Of a stretch of DNA of 64,000 nucleotides, positions 1 through 12,427 are shown in pieces; the first letter of the stretch is position 1; each line of letters starts with the position of its first letter. The DNA is from Phytophthora hibernalis (lineage: Eukaryota; Oomycota; Peronosporomycetes; Peronosporales; Peronosporaceae): contig JAAKBF010000354.1 in NCBI GenBank assembly GCA_012656075.1, forward strand, positions 248,001-312,000, given 5' to 3'. The position numbers were made by a program, and so were the translations under genes. The notes under the pieces are model-generated. The model made no database searches, was not told the origin of the DNA, and saw only the letters and a list, made by a program, of their open reading frames with translations.

Positions 1-1915
1 TAGGCGGGCTTGTGTGGACCACACGAAAGAACATTGGGTCTCCCCTTTCATAAGTTCTTTTGCACGGCAAACGGTGTCGGCCAGCGTGGCCCCGTTACAC
101 AGAAGGTTAGACAACACGCATAGGTTTTCGGTGGATGTCCTCATTCGAGACCTTTTGAAGTATCCTACATAATCTCTGCCCTGGAATCTGATAAGAGAGT
201 TCAAAACTCGCGGTGAAGATGGTGGCCCCGACATAGATCAATTCTTGTTGGGGAAGGTGATCTCGTGGGGAAACCGGCGGTGTCTTCTTCTGGATGTCGA
301 AGTTTTAGAATGGTGCGCAGTTAAGATGGAATGCCAAGAACTTGAAGAATGTCTAAATCGCGCGTATACGCACGGTGCAGACGTTGCAGGAACCGTGGCG
401 TACTAATCTGATCGTCGATGACGACCAGATTAGTACGCCACGACGACTCGTCATTTTGCGGCTAACATAGGTTGAAGATGGTCGAATCTCGCTCCGTAGC
501 ATTTTTTGCATTTTCATTAAGGCTAGTTGTAGTTGGGTTCGCAACTCAATACATGTACATATTTCTACTGCTTCTCATTTTTTTAAACGCCACCTGCTGC
601 CAATTTGTTTTTTGATTGTGGCTATGCTTTTCTCGATTTGATTTACTTGAAGCGTCTCCGTGGTGCAGTTTACTTGCAGCGACGCCCTTATTACTTGAGA
701 TTAAGTTCGTTCGACTGCATAAGTGGTGCACTGGACTCTTTCAAACGATGCACGGAGATGCACGGCCTCCCAGGAGCAAGCACTATTGGTACAGCTCATG
801 GATTGATTCTCGTACAAAGGCAAGTGAGAGATGAGAGAATTGAAAGCGGGAGAAGGCATCAAATCACCCATCGAGTGCGGCCTTTGAAGCTCCTTCAATT
901 GGTTATGTAAGGGTACATCAGGATAGAAGTGCTAACGCTCTTTTTCGACTACTAATTTGAAAAGCTCTACTAACGGCTTCGCTTGACATCGTTATCATTA
1001 TCATTAGTAGTAGTAGTGCGATTAGCACTACTAACACTACAAATGGGCTCACTACTACCGAACCGTGATTGAGCGACATCATAACAAAGGCAAAGAGAGA
1101 AGACGAGGTTAGCAGGCGACAGTGCAATACAATACATAAGCTGCTATTATAGTAGATAGAGGCGGCAGTATTAACAGCGCAGCATACACCGCTTGCAATC
1201 TGACAGCGAGCCTGAGTTCGCTTCCCTTTGGCTTTCTTGGAGGTTGCTACTGCGACCGGTGCATATCGTCAAGCCATCATTTCCCTCAAATCTCGCTTCA
1301 AACTGCCATCTCCGTTGTTTGGGCCTCTGGTCTGCGGGTACTTGGTAAAATAGCATTTCAAGCGCCTTCCCTTGGTAAAATAGCTCTTTCATCTTTCAAG
1401 CGACTTCACTGCCTACATGTACCGGGTATACCTCTTAAATATCTCGGTCGCCAGAGCATATTGTCTACAGTAGATTTTGTCGCCTACCTTCAGTCGCTAG
1501 GTGTCGTTGTACCTGTACGCCTCAACGATTAACGTATGGATACATACAAACGTTATCTGAACTACGTCGTACTTCCTCCGGGCGTGAATGATTGCATGTA
1601 ATGGCTTTCCTAGAGGCTTCAGCAGCATGTCTTGCCTCCCATCTAGTCGGCGGCAGTGGGGGCGTTGGCGCTAATGCGGTACATAAAAGGGTCGGTCAGA
1701 CATTGTAGTTCTTTAAAAACTTTTGGCCAAAACTTTATCTTTTCAAATATTTTTTGGCGCTCACAGAAAGCTACTCCACGATGGAATCACCATTCAGCGC
1801 CTGCCCAACAAAGAAACAGAAAAAATAAATAAATCAGCGCCTGCCCAACAAAATAACTAAGTTGGGCTATATTGGGGATAATAACTCGTATTATATAATA
1901 CGAGGTATTATCCCC
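1..1915. other. Repeat-type DNA without a recognisable gene
   Basis: I see no conserved protein in either strand here. The open frames are short and overlap on both strands without domain signals. The only clear structure is the hairpin at 395-441, listed separately. The composition alternates between GC-balanced and AT-rich stretches, as expected of old repeat sequence. Confidence 0.5.
395..441. repeat. Perfect 16-bp inverted repeat (hairpin)
   Basis: GTGGCGTACTAATCTG at 395-410 is followed, after a 15-base loop, by its exact reverse complement at 426-441. The arms could form a stable stem in DNA or RNA. No gene surrounds it, so it is more likely a transposon relic or fold-back sequence than a terminator. 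Confidence 0.85.
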
Positions 1916-1919
1916 AATA
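1870..1919. repeat. 50-bp near-perfect palindrome
   Basis: The two 25-base halves are reverse complements except for one pair (1884/1905). The centre is CGTATTATATAATACG at 1887-1902 and there is no loop. It lies immediately before the transposase-like coding trace at 1916-2475, so it may belong to that element. Confidence 0.9.
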
Positions 1920-2475
1920 CCCGAGGTAAAAAGAGCGCCAACGCTCCCAAAGACATCATGTTCATGACACTAGCCGCTCTCAAACACTGCGGTAGTTGGG
2001 ACACTGCTTCCGCGATGTTTGAGATATTCCCTCGCCTTTCCAGAAAATGGTGAAGAAGTTCGTCGCGATGCTAGAGCCGTGCCTGTACCAGAGTTTTGTA
2101 CTTGACGAAGAAGAGCGCTCGACGATGCGTGCTCTCACGCTTACAGGCCACACGTTTGCTAACTTCCCTTGTGCTCGGTACGCGACCGATGTTACATTCC
2201 AGCGTGGACCTTACTAACTTCAGCGTGTGTGTTGCCCGCTACGCCATGCAGATGGCGAGCACTATTAATACCTACGCTACGAGGCGTGTCTGCGCAAAAT
2301 CGGCCTTGATATTGAGGAAGCGAAGCGGCTGAAGCGACAACAGGCAAGAGGTAATAGGCGAGCAAGGCTTGAGCTCCGTACCAGAGCTGCAATCCGTCCC
2401 AGAAACACCCCCAACCGACGATCCAGCCTCAACCGCAGTGATAGCGACAGCAGCACGGACTTTGGGTCGTCGTGA
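1916..2475 (+). pseudogene. PIF/Harbinger-like (DDE_Tnp_4) transposase remnant
   Basis: Read across frames, the stretch gives coherent protein: a helical segment with KDIMFMTLAALKHCGSWD, then FPCARYATDVTFQ at about 2168-2207, then a basic tail with EEAKRLKRQQARG that ends in a stop at 2473-2475. The order (helical N-terminus, then FPC..ATDVTFQ containing the presumed first catalytic Asp) is that of Harbinger-type transposases common in oomycetes. The remaining catalytic region is missing, with the tail joined directly behind it, so this is an internally deleted copy. There is one frame change near 2045 and one near 2215. Family assignment comes from motif memory, not from a search; a related DDE family remains possible. 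Confidence 0.5.
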
Positions 2476-3003
2476 TTGGGACTTCCCTCGCGTTCGAAAT
2501 TCACTGGCGCTCTACCGTCGCTGTTAGCATAGTGACAGCTCAGTTGGGTCGCTGAAAGCCAAATTCGTTTGATTGCTTCCCATTATGTTTTGAACGCTTG
2601 TTATTAACTTGATATGAACTCATATGCTCATTGTAAACAAACATCTGCATGTCCGCGTCCGTGCTACTTTGTATCACACCGGGCACTTCGCAGCTGAATT
2701 TGGGTTCTAAAGAAACAGAAAAAATAGACCCTTCCATCTGTTTCCCCGTTTTTTCACAAGCAATTATTCACGGTACATGTACTACTACAACGTAGTAATA
2801 CGTACTTCGAAGTAATACGTACTATCGGTAGTACTACTTGTAGTACTTCAAAAGTTCTGTACTGATTAACCTGGCACACCTGTTAGCATCCGTGGACAAC
2901 GGCCGTATCAGGTATAGCAATACTATCAGATTTCGCAGTAGACGGTAGCGATAGTCCAAGCTACAACCACCACTTTATGCAAAACAATCGTAGCCGTCTG
3001 ATA
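2476..3003. other. Intergenic, rich in palindromic words
   Basis: No gene is visible. The segment at about 2770-2850 is a string of overlapping short palindromes (GTACATGTAC, ACTTCGAAGT, TACGTA, AGTACT), which recur through the intergenic parts of the window. Confidence 0.5.
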
Positions 3004-3160
3004 CAGTGCTACCCCTCGTTATGCGCACCTCGATAATCCAATACCTCGTAAAATCAGTTTAGAAATCATCGCAACATTAAACCAAATCGCTGCATCTATA
3101 TCTAATCCCTCTATAAAATCACATGTCTGAACCCACTGCGCATAACGAGGGATAGCACTG
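3004..3160. mobile_element. 157-bp MITE with 24-bp terminal inverted repeats and TA duplication
   Basis: The left end (3004-3027) starts CAGTGCTACCCC and ends TTATGCGCA. The right end (3137-3160) is its reverse complement with a single mismatch. TA flanks both ends (3002-3003 and 3161-3162), which is the target duplication of the Tc1/mariner/pogo superfamily, and CAG termini are typical of pogo. The inside is AT-rich with no coding potential, so it is a non-autonomous element. The intact ends suggest fairly recent activity. Confidence 0.8.
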
Positions 3161-3513
3161 TACTACGGTACTACATTTTGCTGCCCGAGCACCCTGAACT
3201 CGATGAAAAGCTGATTTGGAAGCTACAGCTACAAGTGCCCGAGGACATTTGTCTCGACCAAGAAGAGAACACTGCTCAGACATCCATTACGAACTACTTT
3301 AACCCCGGCTGGGTAGTATCAACAAATCCCATCAAATTGGCTATCAGATATCAGGTTCGATAGGTATCAGATTTACTCCTTCATTTTACTACATGTAACT
3401 ACCAAGTCGGTGGATCGATTACGTATCAGATATAACAGTATATCAGGTTTGTCAGGTATCATTTAGGACAGGTTAATCTGTAGTTGATTCGACGAAATGA
3501 AGTTTCACCATTG

Positions 3514-3553
3514 AAAATTTCAACTACAGTACCGGTACTGTAGTTGAAATTTT
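3514..3553. repeat. Perfect 40-bp palindrome
   Basis: AAAATTTCAACTACAGTACC (3514-3533) is followed directly by its exact reverse complement (3534-3553), with no loop. It lies 137 bp beyond the stop codon of the jacalin-like gene, so it could act as a 3' hairpin of that transcript, but position alone does not prove this. Confidence 0.9.
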
Positions 3554-3690
3554 ACCGGCGGTACGTACTAAAGTATAACTGTTGTTGAATTTTTTTCGAA
3601 TATTACGGTAGTACGTAGTAATGGTAAAGGTTTTAGCGACAGGATTTTGCTCGATAGAGTTCACCGAAACCGGCGGCTAAATACAGAAAA

Positions 3691-4281
3691 CTAGTATTGC
3701 TCCTCTGAGCCCTGCTGTTGATCCTCTGGCGTCGGTGTAGAAATTGCTGGATCTTCAATCGGTGTCATTTGCGTCCATAGCATACCCACCGAGTCGAGTT
3801 CCTTGCCACAAGTACCATAGAAACCACCTAGCTGGTAACCGTCAGGAGGCGAGTCCTTGCCAATGTTCTTAGTGGGTCTGCCCCCTTCGATGGTATCGTT
3901 CCCGTTGGTGGTGAAGCGGAGGAACTTGATGCGCGTGTGGTCGCCCTTCTCGCCCCAGTGAGCCTCCACACCCGTGATGTACTGCCCTTTACCCAGAGTA
4001 AGCTTGTTCGGTTTGCCACCCTGCCGCCATGGAACAATTCGGACGTCACCCCAGAGGCGTCAGTGATTTCGACGCCGACGCCGTTGACGCGCTCACCAGC
4101 TTGGATCGTGATAGACTGCACGGTTTGCCCGGGGAAACAAGGTCCATGTCCGAATATTTCGTTCCGTGGGGCCACCAAAAGCCTCGCTCATAAGAACCCC
4201 TTCGTCCGTTGCGATAGCGCCGTGCGCCACTAGCGTTGCAAGCGCCAGCACTTGATAGATGAACCCAGTCACTTGCACCAT
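3691..4281 (-). CDS. Secreted jacalin-like lectin-domain protein (frame-broken)
   Basis: The protein begins at ATG 4281 with a clear signal peptide (hydrophobic core about residues 5-22, ending AHGAIA). It continues with LMSEAFGGP, then PGQTVQSITIQAGERVNGV, ELFHGG, GVEAHWGEKGDHTRIKFL and GYQLGGFYGTCGKELDSVG, and finishes with an acidic Gln/Glu-rich tail. The GG-rich strands and the GFYG..G.ELDSVG end are those of the jacalin beta-prism fold, a sugar-binding module that oomycetes often secrete. Consistent reading needs about three one- to two-base frame changes (near 4165, 4133 and 4010), at runs of C or G, so these may be sequence errors rather than real loss. Ligand and role in infection are unknown. 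It stands alone; the nearest neighbours are repeats. Confidence 0.72.
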
Positions 4282-4361
4282 CGTTTTCTTATTCAGAAGC
4301 TTGGTGCAGTAGTATACCGTATCGGAGAGTGTCGCGGCTTGTCGTTCTGAAGGAAGGTTTT

Positions 4362-4368
4362 CGAATGA
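4362..4368 (-). promoter_or_regulatory. Candidate oomycete initiator for the jacalin-like gene
   Basis: On the minus strand, TCATTCG followed by AAAACC lies about 80 bases upstream of ATG 4281. This matches the oomycete initiator core (TCAYTYY) and sits at a normal distance for a 5' leader. It is a sequence match only. Confidence 0.4.
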
Positions 4369-4369
4369 A

Positions 4370-7300
4370 GTGAAAAGACAGAGCCGAGGAGACCTAAGCT
4401 TTACTGGGAATTTTCCGGTATTAAAAAGGTCTCTTCGCTGGTCAAGAGCAAGATGCGTTGGTCATCACGACTCGCGTACGTGTGGCAGTCCCGCTCATAT
4501 ATGTACGGTACATGTATGCGTTGTTATAGTTTCAAAGGGAATAGAGTATAACATATTTTGGTGAAATCAAATTGGCTCAGTAATATGGTGTGAGTTTTTT
4601 TAGTTAAAATTATGTGGGACAGATATGACAGGATATAAAAATAAAGAGATGCGCTTAAAGAATATTACGCACATGCCTTTGTCGGACAGTGAGAATGATA
4701 CAGTTTGTACTGTACATTCCAAGGTATTACGCCAATTACATATGTACGCCACGTCTCTAAAGCAGCGTGATACAGTACACTGTACAGAAACAGAAAATGA
4801 CAGTGGTATCTCAAATTGTGATTATTTTAAAAGATTTTGTTTGTTTAACACCAACAAATTCGGTCCTAAAAATGAACGCCCAAACGCTGATATATACTTT
4901 ACATTTGGACAAAAACTTCCATTCCATTGATAGAATCAAGGGATTTCGCAGTCACACACGATCCGAAATTATCAGTGACGAGATCCTCAAGTTTTGATCC
5001 TTTTGTTTGTCCTTAAGTTTTTCTTGTTGATGTTTTTATAATAACATAATTTAAATAAGAGATTCATCTGGGAGGCTATTTCTAAATTAAAAACTACATG
5101 CAGCTACATGTACATTGAGTTAAGCCACTACATCCAGCACATTGTTTAGTGTTTTAAAATAACACTAAGCACTAAAAACAACTAGAAGTGCACTTCGCTT
5201 CGACCCTTACACAAAAGCTAATCCATACCCATACGAATAGTGGTACTTGAATGAAATTATATAGTCTACTCCATCAATTGAATGGACTTCAGGGTCATGT
5301 TGGGGATGGGGTCATTGTGGACTGTTCATATATCGTGAAAGAACTCAATATTTGGCACACTTCAGTATAATGTCTCTATCATAATTTGACTCAATAGCGA
5401 GCTCATTAAACTTATAACCTGCTACAATGTATTTGAGCCCGTCGTACGACTATATTTATGCGAAACAGTTAAACATTTGTGTTCACTTGAAAATTGTAAA
5501 CAATGTTATGTCATATCAGGTCCTCGCTATTGAGGAACATTTCAGTTCTATTATATTAAAACAGAGGATCTCACCATGGTATCCATAGAGAGCACCAATT
5601 CCGCACGTAAACGAATCAAACAAACAATTTATCAAACCAATCGATAAGACTAGCAGACATCACATGTATCATCAGGAAGGATAAACCTGGCTGTTCAACA
5701 GAGATATGGCAAGGAGGCGAGACTGCGCCAGCGGCAATAGTTGGTATTACTAGAATTAGTGAGCTGTTACACAAAAGCAAACTCCTCTCGTCGTAGACGA
5801 TAAATCAATTGGCATCTCCGCCGATGATAATTGCTCTCGTAATGAGTCTAAGGTATACTCAGCACGCTAACCGAGTTTGAAGAGGAAACGCTAAGTAGTT
5901 TTTGCTCTATCTAATCAATTCGGGCTGAATATCAGTGGTTTTAAAATATATTTTTTTATTCAAAGATATCACAGCAGGGAGGATCATCTGAAGATGTACA
6001 GACACCACCTGTTCTCCTAGCGCAGCACAAGGAAAAGATTTGCTACTGAATCAGTACCGTAGCAGTCTGCTACGGTGTTACTAGCAGATCGTTCTGAAAC
6101 AAGTCCCTCTAATTACTAATGCCTCAGAGTCATTAGCCGCTAATAGCTAATTTAGCGCACTCGGTTTTTACTTACCCCGTTTTATCTGATCGCTGATACT
6201 CCAAATCAATCAGTCATATCTTATCCCTGTGAAATCGCAATCAAAGACCTTACTGCGGCTACCGAATATTACCATCGGTAACCCCTGTCTTTAGCGAACC
6301 CCAATGTTTGGGATTTTGTGCGAGGATTAGTCGTATTTGGCGCAACACCTCATTTTTGGAAGCTTATTCCTACAAATTACACTAAATACAGTCATTTGCA
6401 TCGATTACGAGGTCCTGATATGCTTTCAATTTCCAAGTGAAATTAATGTTTTTAAGCATGGAACTATTAACATCGATTTGTACCAATCATATTATTTAAA
6501 CTTTGCAAAGATTTTGGTGGACGCCGGCTGTGGCCACCAGATCCACGTCCACCCGAGGAAATTAGGGTGATGGACGCGGATGGAAGGTGGACTAGCGTTG
6601 GCACGACGGATTTTACCTTTCGGCCATCAGTTTAGGCCATGGGTTCCGGCCCACCTGTTTTTGTTGTTGTAGTCATACTACTACCCAATAATGGAGTACT
6701 ACGTAGTATGCAATATGAGTACTAGAATCCTCGAAGTGAAGTACTATAGTAGAATGAAAGTAATATTTTCCTCGTTTCTTCGTTGAAGTGCTTAGCCAGA
6801 TGGTGCAGATCATTATGGGCTATACAAAGACATATACATTGATCAAGTAAACCGTCTAATAAATCTTACAGCTCAGATGTCTTCTTAGAGTGTAATGAAA
6901 TATACAACTTTTTCGATGGGGTAAATCCGGATCCACAAGGTTATGCGTTTTCAGAGCTGGGAAAAGCTCACGTTCACTCTCGTTTTATCATCAAGCTTCA
7001 CGTAGTAGCGGCCTGGTGAATGGCGCCACCATGGATGCGTCTTGACGTCGCCGGGTCGGACGAATCAGCCTGTGGGTTCCTCGACGTTGATGGGGGCGAC
7101 ACCGATGAGTCGAGGTCGGCTTCTACTGGTACTTCGACATCATTCGGACCTCGATTTACACTGAGACTTCGGCCTCAACGTCGATGCTGCATCATCAGCG
7201 GAGGGTGAGTCCAAGTCAGTATCAGTCGCCGGTGATGTTGGGCCTGCTAGTTACGTTGAGGCGTCTAAGTGTGGCTCGCTTGGTACCGTTAACAATTGCG

Positions 7301-8860
7301 CTAAGTGTGGATTGTTGGGCATGGACAAGGACTCGGAGTGGGGCTCTCTAGACATGGACTGGAGTACCGAATCCGGCGCCGAGTATGCAGACTCCACAAC
7401 GGGCATCAACATCGATTGTATTCAATGTACGGCTACTGCTAGAACAGTGACACCGCGAGCTCAGATACATAGAGCGATGAGGAACGGTGGGCCCGCACGC
7501 TTAGAGGCGTAGCGTCCGATAGTATTCAATATGCATGTACTGTTGGAGCGTTTGAACCGCAAGCACGATGACGTGGAGCACTGAGCTCGACGATCTTTCC
7601 TGCTATGGCTGGCACACTTTCCGGTTGTCATAAGCCGGAACGACTGACATTACTACAGGTAACAACCGTTTAATCAAACGGCCTCATGCAAAGTTTCCCG
7701 CCCGGACGACAAGCCAAAGCTAACGTCGGCGCTATCAGCCCAATCTTTCTCGTCAGATGGCCCTGTAGCCTCCATTATACAATTCTAGATTAAGTGGCTT
7801 TCATGAAACCCCTATTAATAGATCACCATTCTTCGATTCGCGCGGTGAGATAATGGGCTGAGCTGTGCAGGTTTGCCCGAAGTACGACGAGCTCAAGGCG
7901 GACCCATGGGGCGTGTGCGGCAAGCCCATTCCCCACAAGTGCCCAATCGGTGTTCTTGAAGCCACCGACTCGGCGCTGAGCGCGAGGTAGTATATTCATC
8001 CTCTTCTCCCGGTCCGTTACCTCACACTACGCTGTAGATTATGCAGTTAAACTTATGAGCAGATGGTCTACCCTAGTCACGGACAGGCTGCTCCAGCTGT
8101 ATCATCCGCTAAAGATCTCCCTGCCATCCGCAAAGTTTCCTCGAAAACACACTCAACCCATATTTGGACTGGATCACACTCTGCTTCCTGTCATCGCCAG
8201 AGCTATCTGCTGCCAAGGATGTCTCAACTACGGAACGTGTTGCCAAGCGTCAAAATACCACATGGTGATCGAAGCCCTAGAAGATCACAACACAATCTAA
8301 GCCGCAGGTACCTGAAATTTTGACGTCACCTCCAACCCCTGTCACCTTCAGTATCCATTATCGGTGTACCTGTTCATGACAAGTATTCGTATAAGGCCGA
8401 CACGGCTGATGATATGATGTTCAGGACGTGATTCACACGTTGGAGATGCCGTACAGGAAACAGAACCCCTGCCCCCCGCCCCCGCTGGCGCTTGGCAACA
8501 TTTGTGTGTTGTGCTGCCTCACGATCAGGCCAAACCTGACCGCTATAGTTGGGATGACTCCTTTCAAAACACAAGGAGCGCCATTAACGCCAATGATCAC
8601 ATCAAGGTAAAACCCGCAGATCACCCTCTGGTGGTATTAGCGGAGCAGAAGACTACTGAGATATCCAAAAAGATGTCCTGGATACTGAAATTAAAGTACG
8701 AACTGGCTTACACTCAACTATAACTATGGACAACGAGGGCGCTTTGACTACTGATGAATCATAGTCTAATTGCTACCATGCCAGTGTCGTCATCAAAACC
8801 CTTCTTCAGAGCGAAAGAGAATATTATGAACGTGCTGGTTTCGAAGATGCTGATTAATGA
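4370..8860. other. Long AT-rich region without a recognised gene
   Basis: From 4.4 to 6.6 kb the DNA is AT-rich with no conserved frame. From about 7.0 to 8.75 kb the composition turns GC-balanced and plus-strand frames show weak coding character (an Asp/Ser-rich stretch at 7312-7512; short pieces at 8055-8323 and 8502-8723), but the frames break repeatedly and I recognise no domain. This could be a decayed gene or element. Confidence 0.4.
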
Positions 8861-9575
8861 AGACCTTCCCTTAAACAGTCTGTGCTTCGACATCGCTCCA
8901 TGATGTAATGTGCTCGACCACATGCAACTTCGCATTCCTGCTCTTAAGTCGAGATATACACGACCGGCTTCTTAGCCGACAATTCCAGCTATTCTGCGGA
9001 ACGGCGTGCGCGCTGTTGGTCTCCGAGTTTTGAAAAAATCGCCAATTCAAGTTTTTCGATCTCATGTACGCTATATGGACTTGCTACGAGAAGGACAGTA
9101 TCGTCGGCGCATTCGTTGCATTCATCGACAGTTCGTTCGTGGAGACTTCGATTCATCACGATGCTTGCTACCATCCCGAACGACAGACACAACAATCCTC
9201 TCGCCCCGGTGCTCGAAAGTGACTTCGAAGGAAATTATTTGCGATATGACTCGCTTCCGATGTCGACGAGTAGTGAAACGCAAGATCCATTTACTGAAAC
9301 CGACGAGACTTGTCCGAAAAGGACACAACTATAGCTGCAGGGGCGCTTCTCGAAAGTGACCAAAGAGGTGATGCCATGCGTACTACTTTACCGCAAACGA
9401 CGAACCAACGTCGGAAAGAGTGCAGCTGCCGGTAATACATATTGGAAGGAGAAGAAGACCATCTGCAAGAACAGCATTGACTACCTGCGCGACGAACACC
9501 GGAAAGAGTTTGCACAGATGGCTAAGCTCGTCAAGATACATCCAAGTCAGCAGGCGTCCTCGCAGAGCAGCCTAC

Positions 9576-12034
9576 TCAGCCAAGACATGCCATCCCCGTT
9601 TTCTTCTCCCGTTTCAACTGGGGTGGGATGACAAAGATGAGTTGTTGTTTGGGCTCATCATCCAATGGGGTCCCATCGTCACCCAACTCCGACAACCATT
9701 CACTAACCCGCCCCTTCGACAACTCGCCGTTCAATTCCAACACCATCCTCTCCTTGTCGAAGGGGATCCATGTGCCGAGAATCTTCTTCGGCGGCAACTT
9801 CACTCTGCTGCCCCTGTGTTCATTTCCGGAACCCACGCCTTGCATCCTCGCACCTCCGTGATTGCCATATCAACGGCCGGGTACCCATCAACCTCGTGCT
9901 CCGTCTTCCGCCGCCACCGCTATCTACGCCGGCGTGATGGTTCTTCGGGCAAGTCTCGCCATTCATACGGCAGCCACTCGATACTTGCCGTCATAGTCAA
10001 ACGTACTGAAGGGTATGCCGACCTGCCGCTCGCCCTCGTCGTACCGAGCTTTGTTCCAGCTAAATTCCATGGTTACGCGGTGATCTCTCGTAGAAAGTCA
10101 ATTCCGAGCAGACACTCACTCGTTCAGCCCTTCACAATGCATGTTGTCACCTTCACCAGCCGCCCAAACGTATTCTCCATTTCGAATGTTCACACGCCCA
10201 GGACATCGAGTAGGAATCCGCCGATCCCTTCTACGTAGCCTGTTGGTGCTGACCCGCAAGCCTTGTCACCCCATTTCGTCCAATCTGTACCTGCAATGGT
10301 GTATCTTGCCCCACGCTCGAGCTTAACCTGTCGCTGTCTGCCCAAAATCTACAACACTGCAGTTGGCAAGCCGTTGTCGACTTCGACACAACGCACCACT
10401 CCAACGCCTTCGTTGTCAACGATCACTGCACTTTGCTGCCGCTGTACAAGACTCACGTGAGCGCACTTGTCAACCGGAGATGCTAGATTATTTCCATTCG
10501 ACGCTCGATGGATACGTCGTACTGCCAGGGCCGCTCTCAAATCGTCGGCTTGTATCCGTCTCAATGCGGCCGTCGCTGCTCTTGCCGTCGTTCCTCTTCA
10601 GCGACATGTTCCTTCTCCCTAGCCCGTACGCCATTGCGCTGGCTTCCCGCTTCACTACCGACCCCTTTTTCTTGGGTTTGCGCTCTCATTTCATCTGTTC
10701 CGCCCAGTACTTGTCATTCCACTCCTACCCGTCGGTACATCCCGAGTTCATTCCAGGTTTCCTGCCGATTGGCAAAGAGCACCAGTACGTAGGCTCCACC
10801 GCCTGTCGTCATATGCACCGCTTCCGTCGTCATTCATTGTCGCATCCATCAGCTGCCCCGTGCCGGAATCACCAGAATTTGCCCTGTCGTACCGGACATC
10901 GACATCAGACAGGGGTGGGTGCCGTGGCCCAAGGCCTACCAATGTTTTGCGTCCCCTTTGCTACGTTGGCGGTGCTGTCGTCCATCTCCGTGGCCTGATC
11001 GACTGCTTCTCCCAGCGTTTCAGGTCCCCGCTGTTTCACGAGTTGTCGTAACCCCATACACCTGTAGAACTGTGCGAGAAGTACTCGCTCATCCACGCGG
11101 CCCGTAGACCAGCCGCGAAGTCGGCATAGGTCTCACCGGGCATCATGATTCGTCTGATGACCCTTGCTTCCGCCTTCGAAATATCGAGCTGCTCGCCGTA
11201 TTACCGCAACAGTCCAGCTTCTAAGTTCTTCCACATCCTGTCACGTTTCCGCCACTTCATTCTTTCCAACGTCGACTTGGATTGATCGGGTTGACTTGAC
11301 CTTGGAGGGCGCGACGCGCTCTGGTCGTGAACGATGGACGGACCGCGCGTTGTGGCAACAAATGGATGGACAGCGCGTCGAGATGGCGGGTCGTCATGAC
11401 TTAGTAAACGTGGGGAGGTCCAGGTCCTTGAGACTTCTCCGTCGCTTGGTCCTGCTGCCGTCTTGACCCCTTTGCGCTGATCTCGCTGTTCGTGCGTCGT
11501 CACTGCTTCCCTTTCTCATCACTGCTGTTAGAATTATCACCGCTACCGCCGTTATTCGACGCGTCCTCACCTGCCGCATCCTTGTCACTGTCGTCGAGAT
11601 CCTATGCCGGTGGAGAATGAGGGGTGATTCCTCACCTGCTCCGGCTTCTTCGGTTGGCGTTCCTGCCACTTCGATGACGCCTACACGATTGTCCAGTAGC
11701 TATACGGCTGTCAAGAGTTGCTGCAGCACTGTCTCGAGCGCCGACCCGTTGTCCGCTGCACTTCGTACGAGACCCGTACTCGTTCCTAGTTCGACCACGT
11801 TCGTCACAGTCGTTGTTGTCGCCGGTACAGTCGTCGTCGTTGTCCGTGCTGCCGGATTTATCGCAGTACATCATGATAGCGGCGCGCTCGCTGCTGCTTG
11901 CGTTGTCCCCACCGCCGTGTGATCACTGCTGGTTGATGATCTCCTGCTGGTGTCGCTGGACTTCGTGGCCTGGATGAGCTCCGCGTTGCCATCCCTGTCG
12001 TCGCTGGCACCAACGCCGTATTCGTTCTCGCCAT
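9576..12034 (-). pseudogene. Ty3/gypsy gag-protease, decayed (element A)
   Basis: Reading the minus strand from ATG 12034 (MARTNTALVPATTG) across several frame changes gives a Ty3/gypsy polyprotein in the expected order. There is a Ser/Arg-rich gag start, the segment ERVLLAQFYRCMGLRQLVKQ with LGEAVDQATEMDD (10.95-11.1 kb, the end of the gag helical domain), then a retropepsin-like part around 10.0-10.45 kb with GVVRCVEVDNGLPTAVL. The last piece contains LPPKKILGTWIPF and ends at 9576. No reverse transcriptase, RNase H or integrase follows, so the element is 3'-truncated. I could not place LTRs. Stop codons and frame changes are too numerous for function, although some may be sequence errors as elsewhere in the window. 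Confidence 0.6.
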
Positions 12035-12427
12035 GGTATTGCTTGTCGCCGTAAACTGATTCAGTACAGCTATCAAAAGTATTCTGCCCTGTATGATCAC
12101 CATGTAACGTGTCTTCGGTACTGTACTCGCCGGGCTTGGTCGTAGCTCAGATCTCGGTACTGCAAACTCATAGATGGTCGACAGAGGATAACTTAACCCC
12201 TGCGCCGGTACGTGTCCTTGACCCAGCACCTATTTGTATTCCCTTCTGCTTGGACCTGCCTGCTTACTCACCAGCTGCTGCGCTTGAACTGTCACCGTAC
12301 TAGCCCACCTTTCATCGCGCTGCCTGCCTGTTCGTTCGCTGACCCGCAACCCGCGCTCCGTTCGTCTGTGGTGCGTCGTGTGCTACCCCGCACACGCGCT
12401 ACCCTGGTTTGTCTCTGACACGGCCAG

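Noticed and set aside
8502..8723. Actin-like trace (KPADHPLVVLAEQ)
   Set aside because: Only a few residues resemble the actin segment, and flanking frames show no other actin motifs.
8871..9195. Minus-strand ADDTVLLV motif as a possible LINE reverse transcriptase
   Set aside because: A single short motif without the other palm motifs around it; chance is likely.
9420..10238. Plus-strand open frame of 272 codons
   Set aside because: It is antisense to the gypsy gag-protease reading, which has recognisable domains; the plus frame is Arg/Pro/Ser-rich with none.
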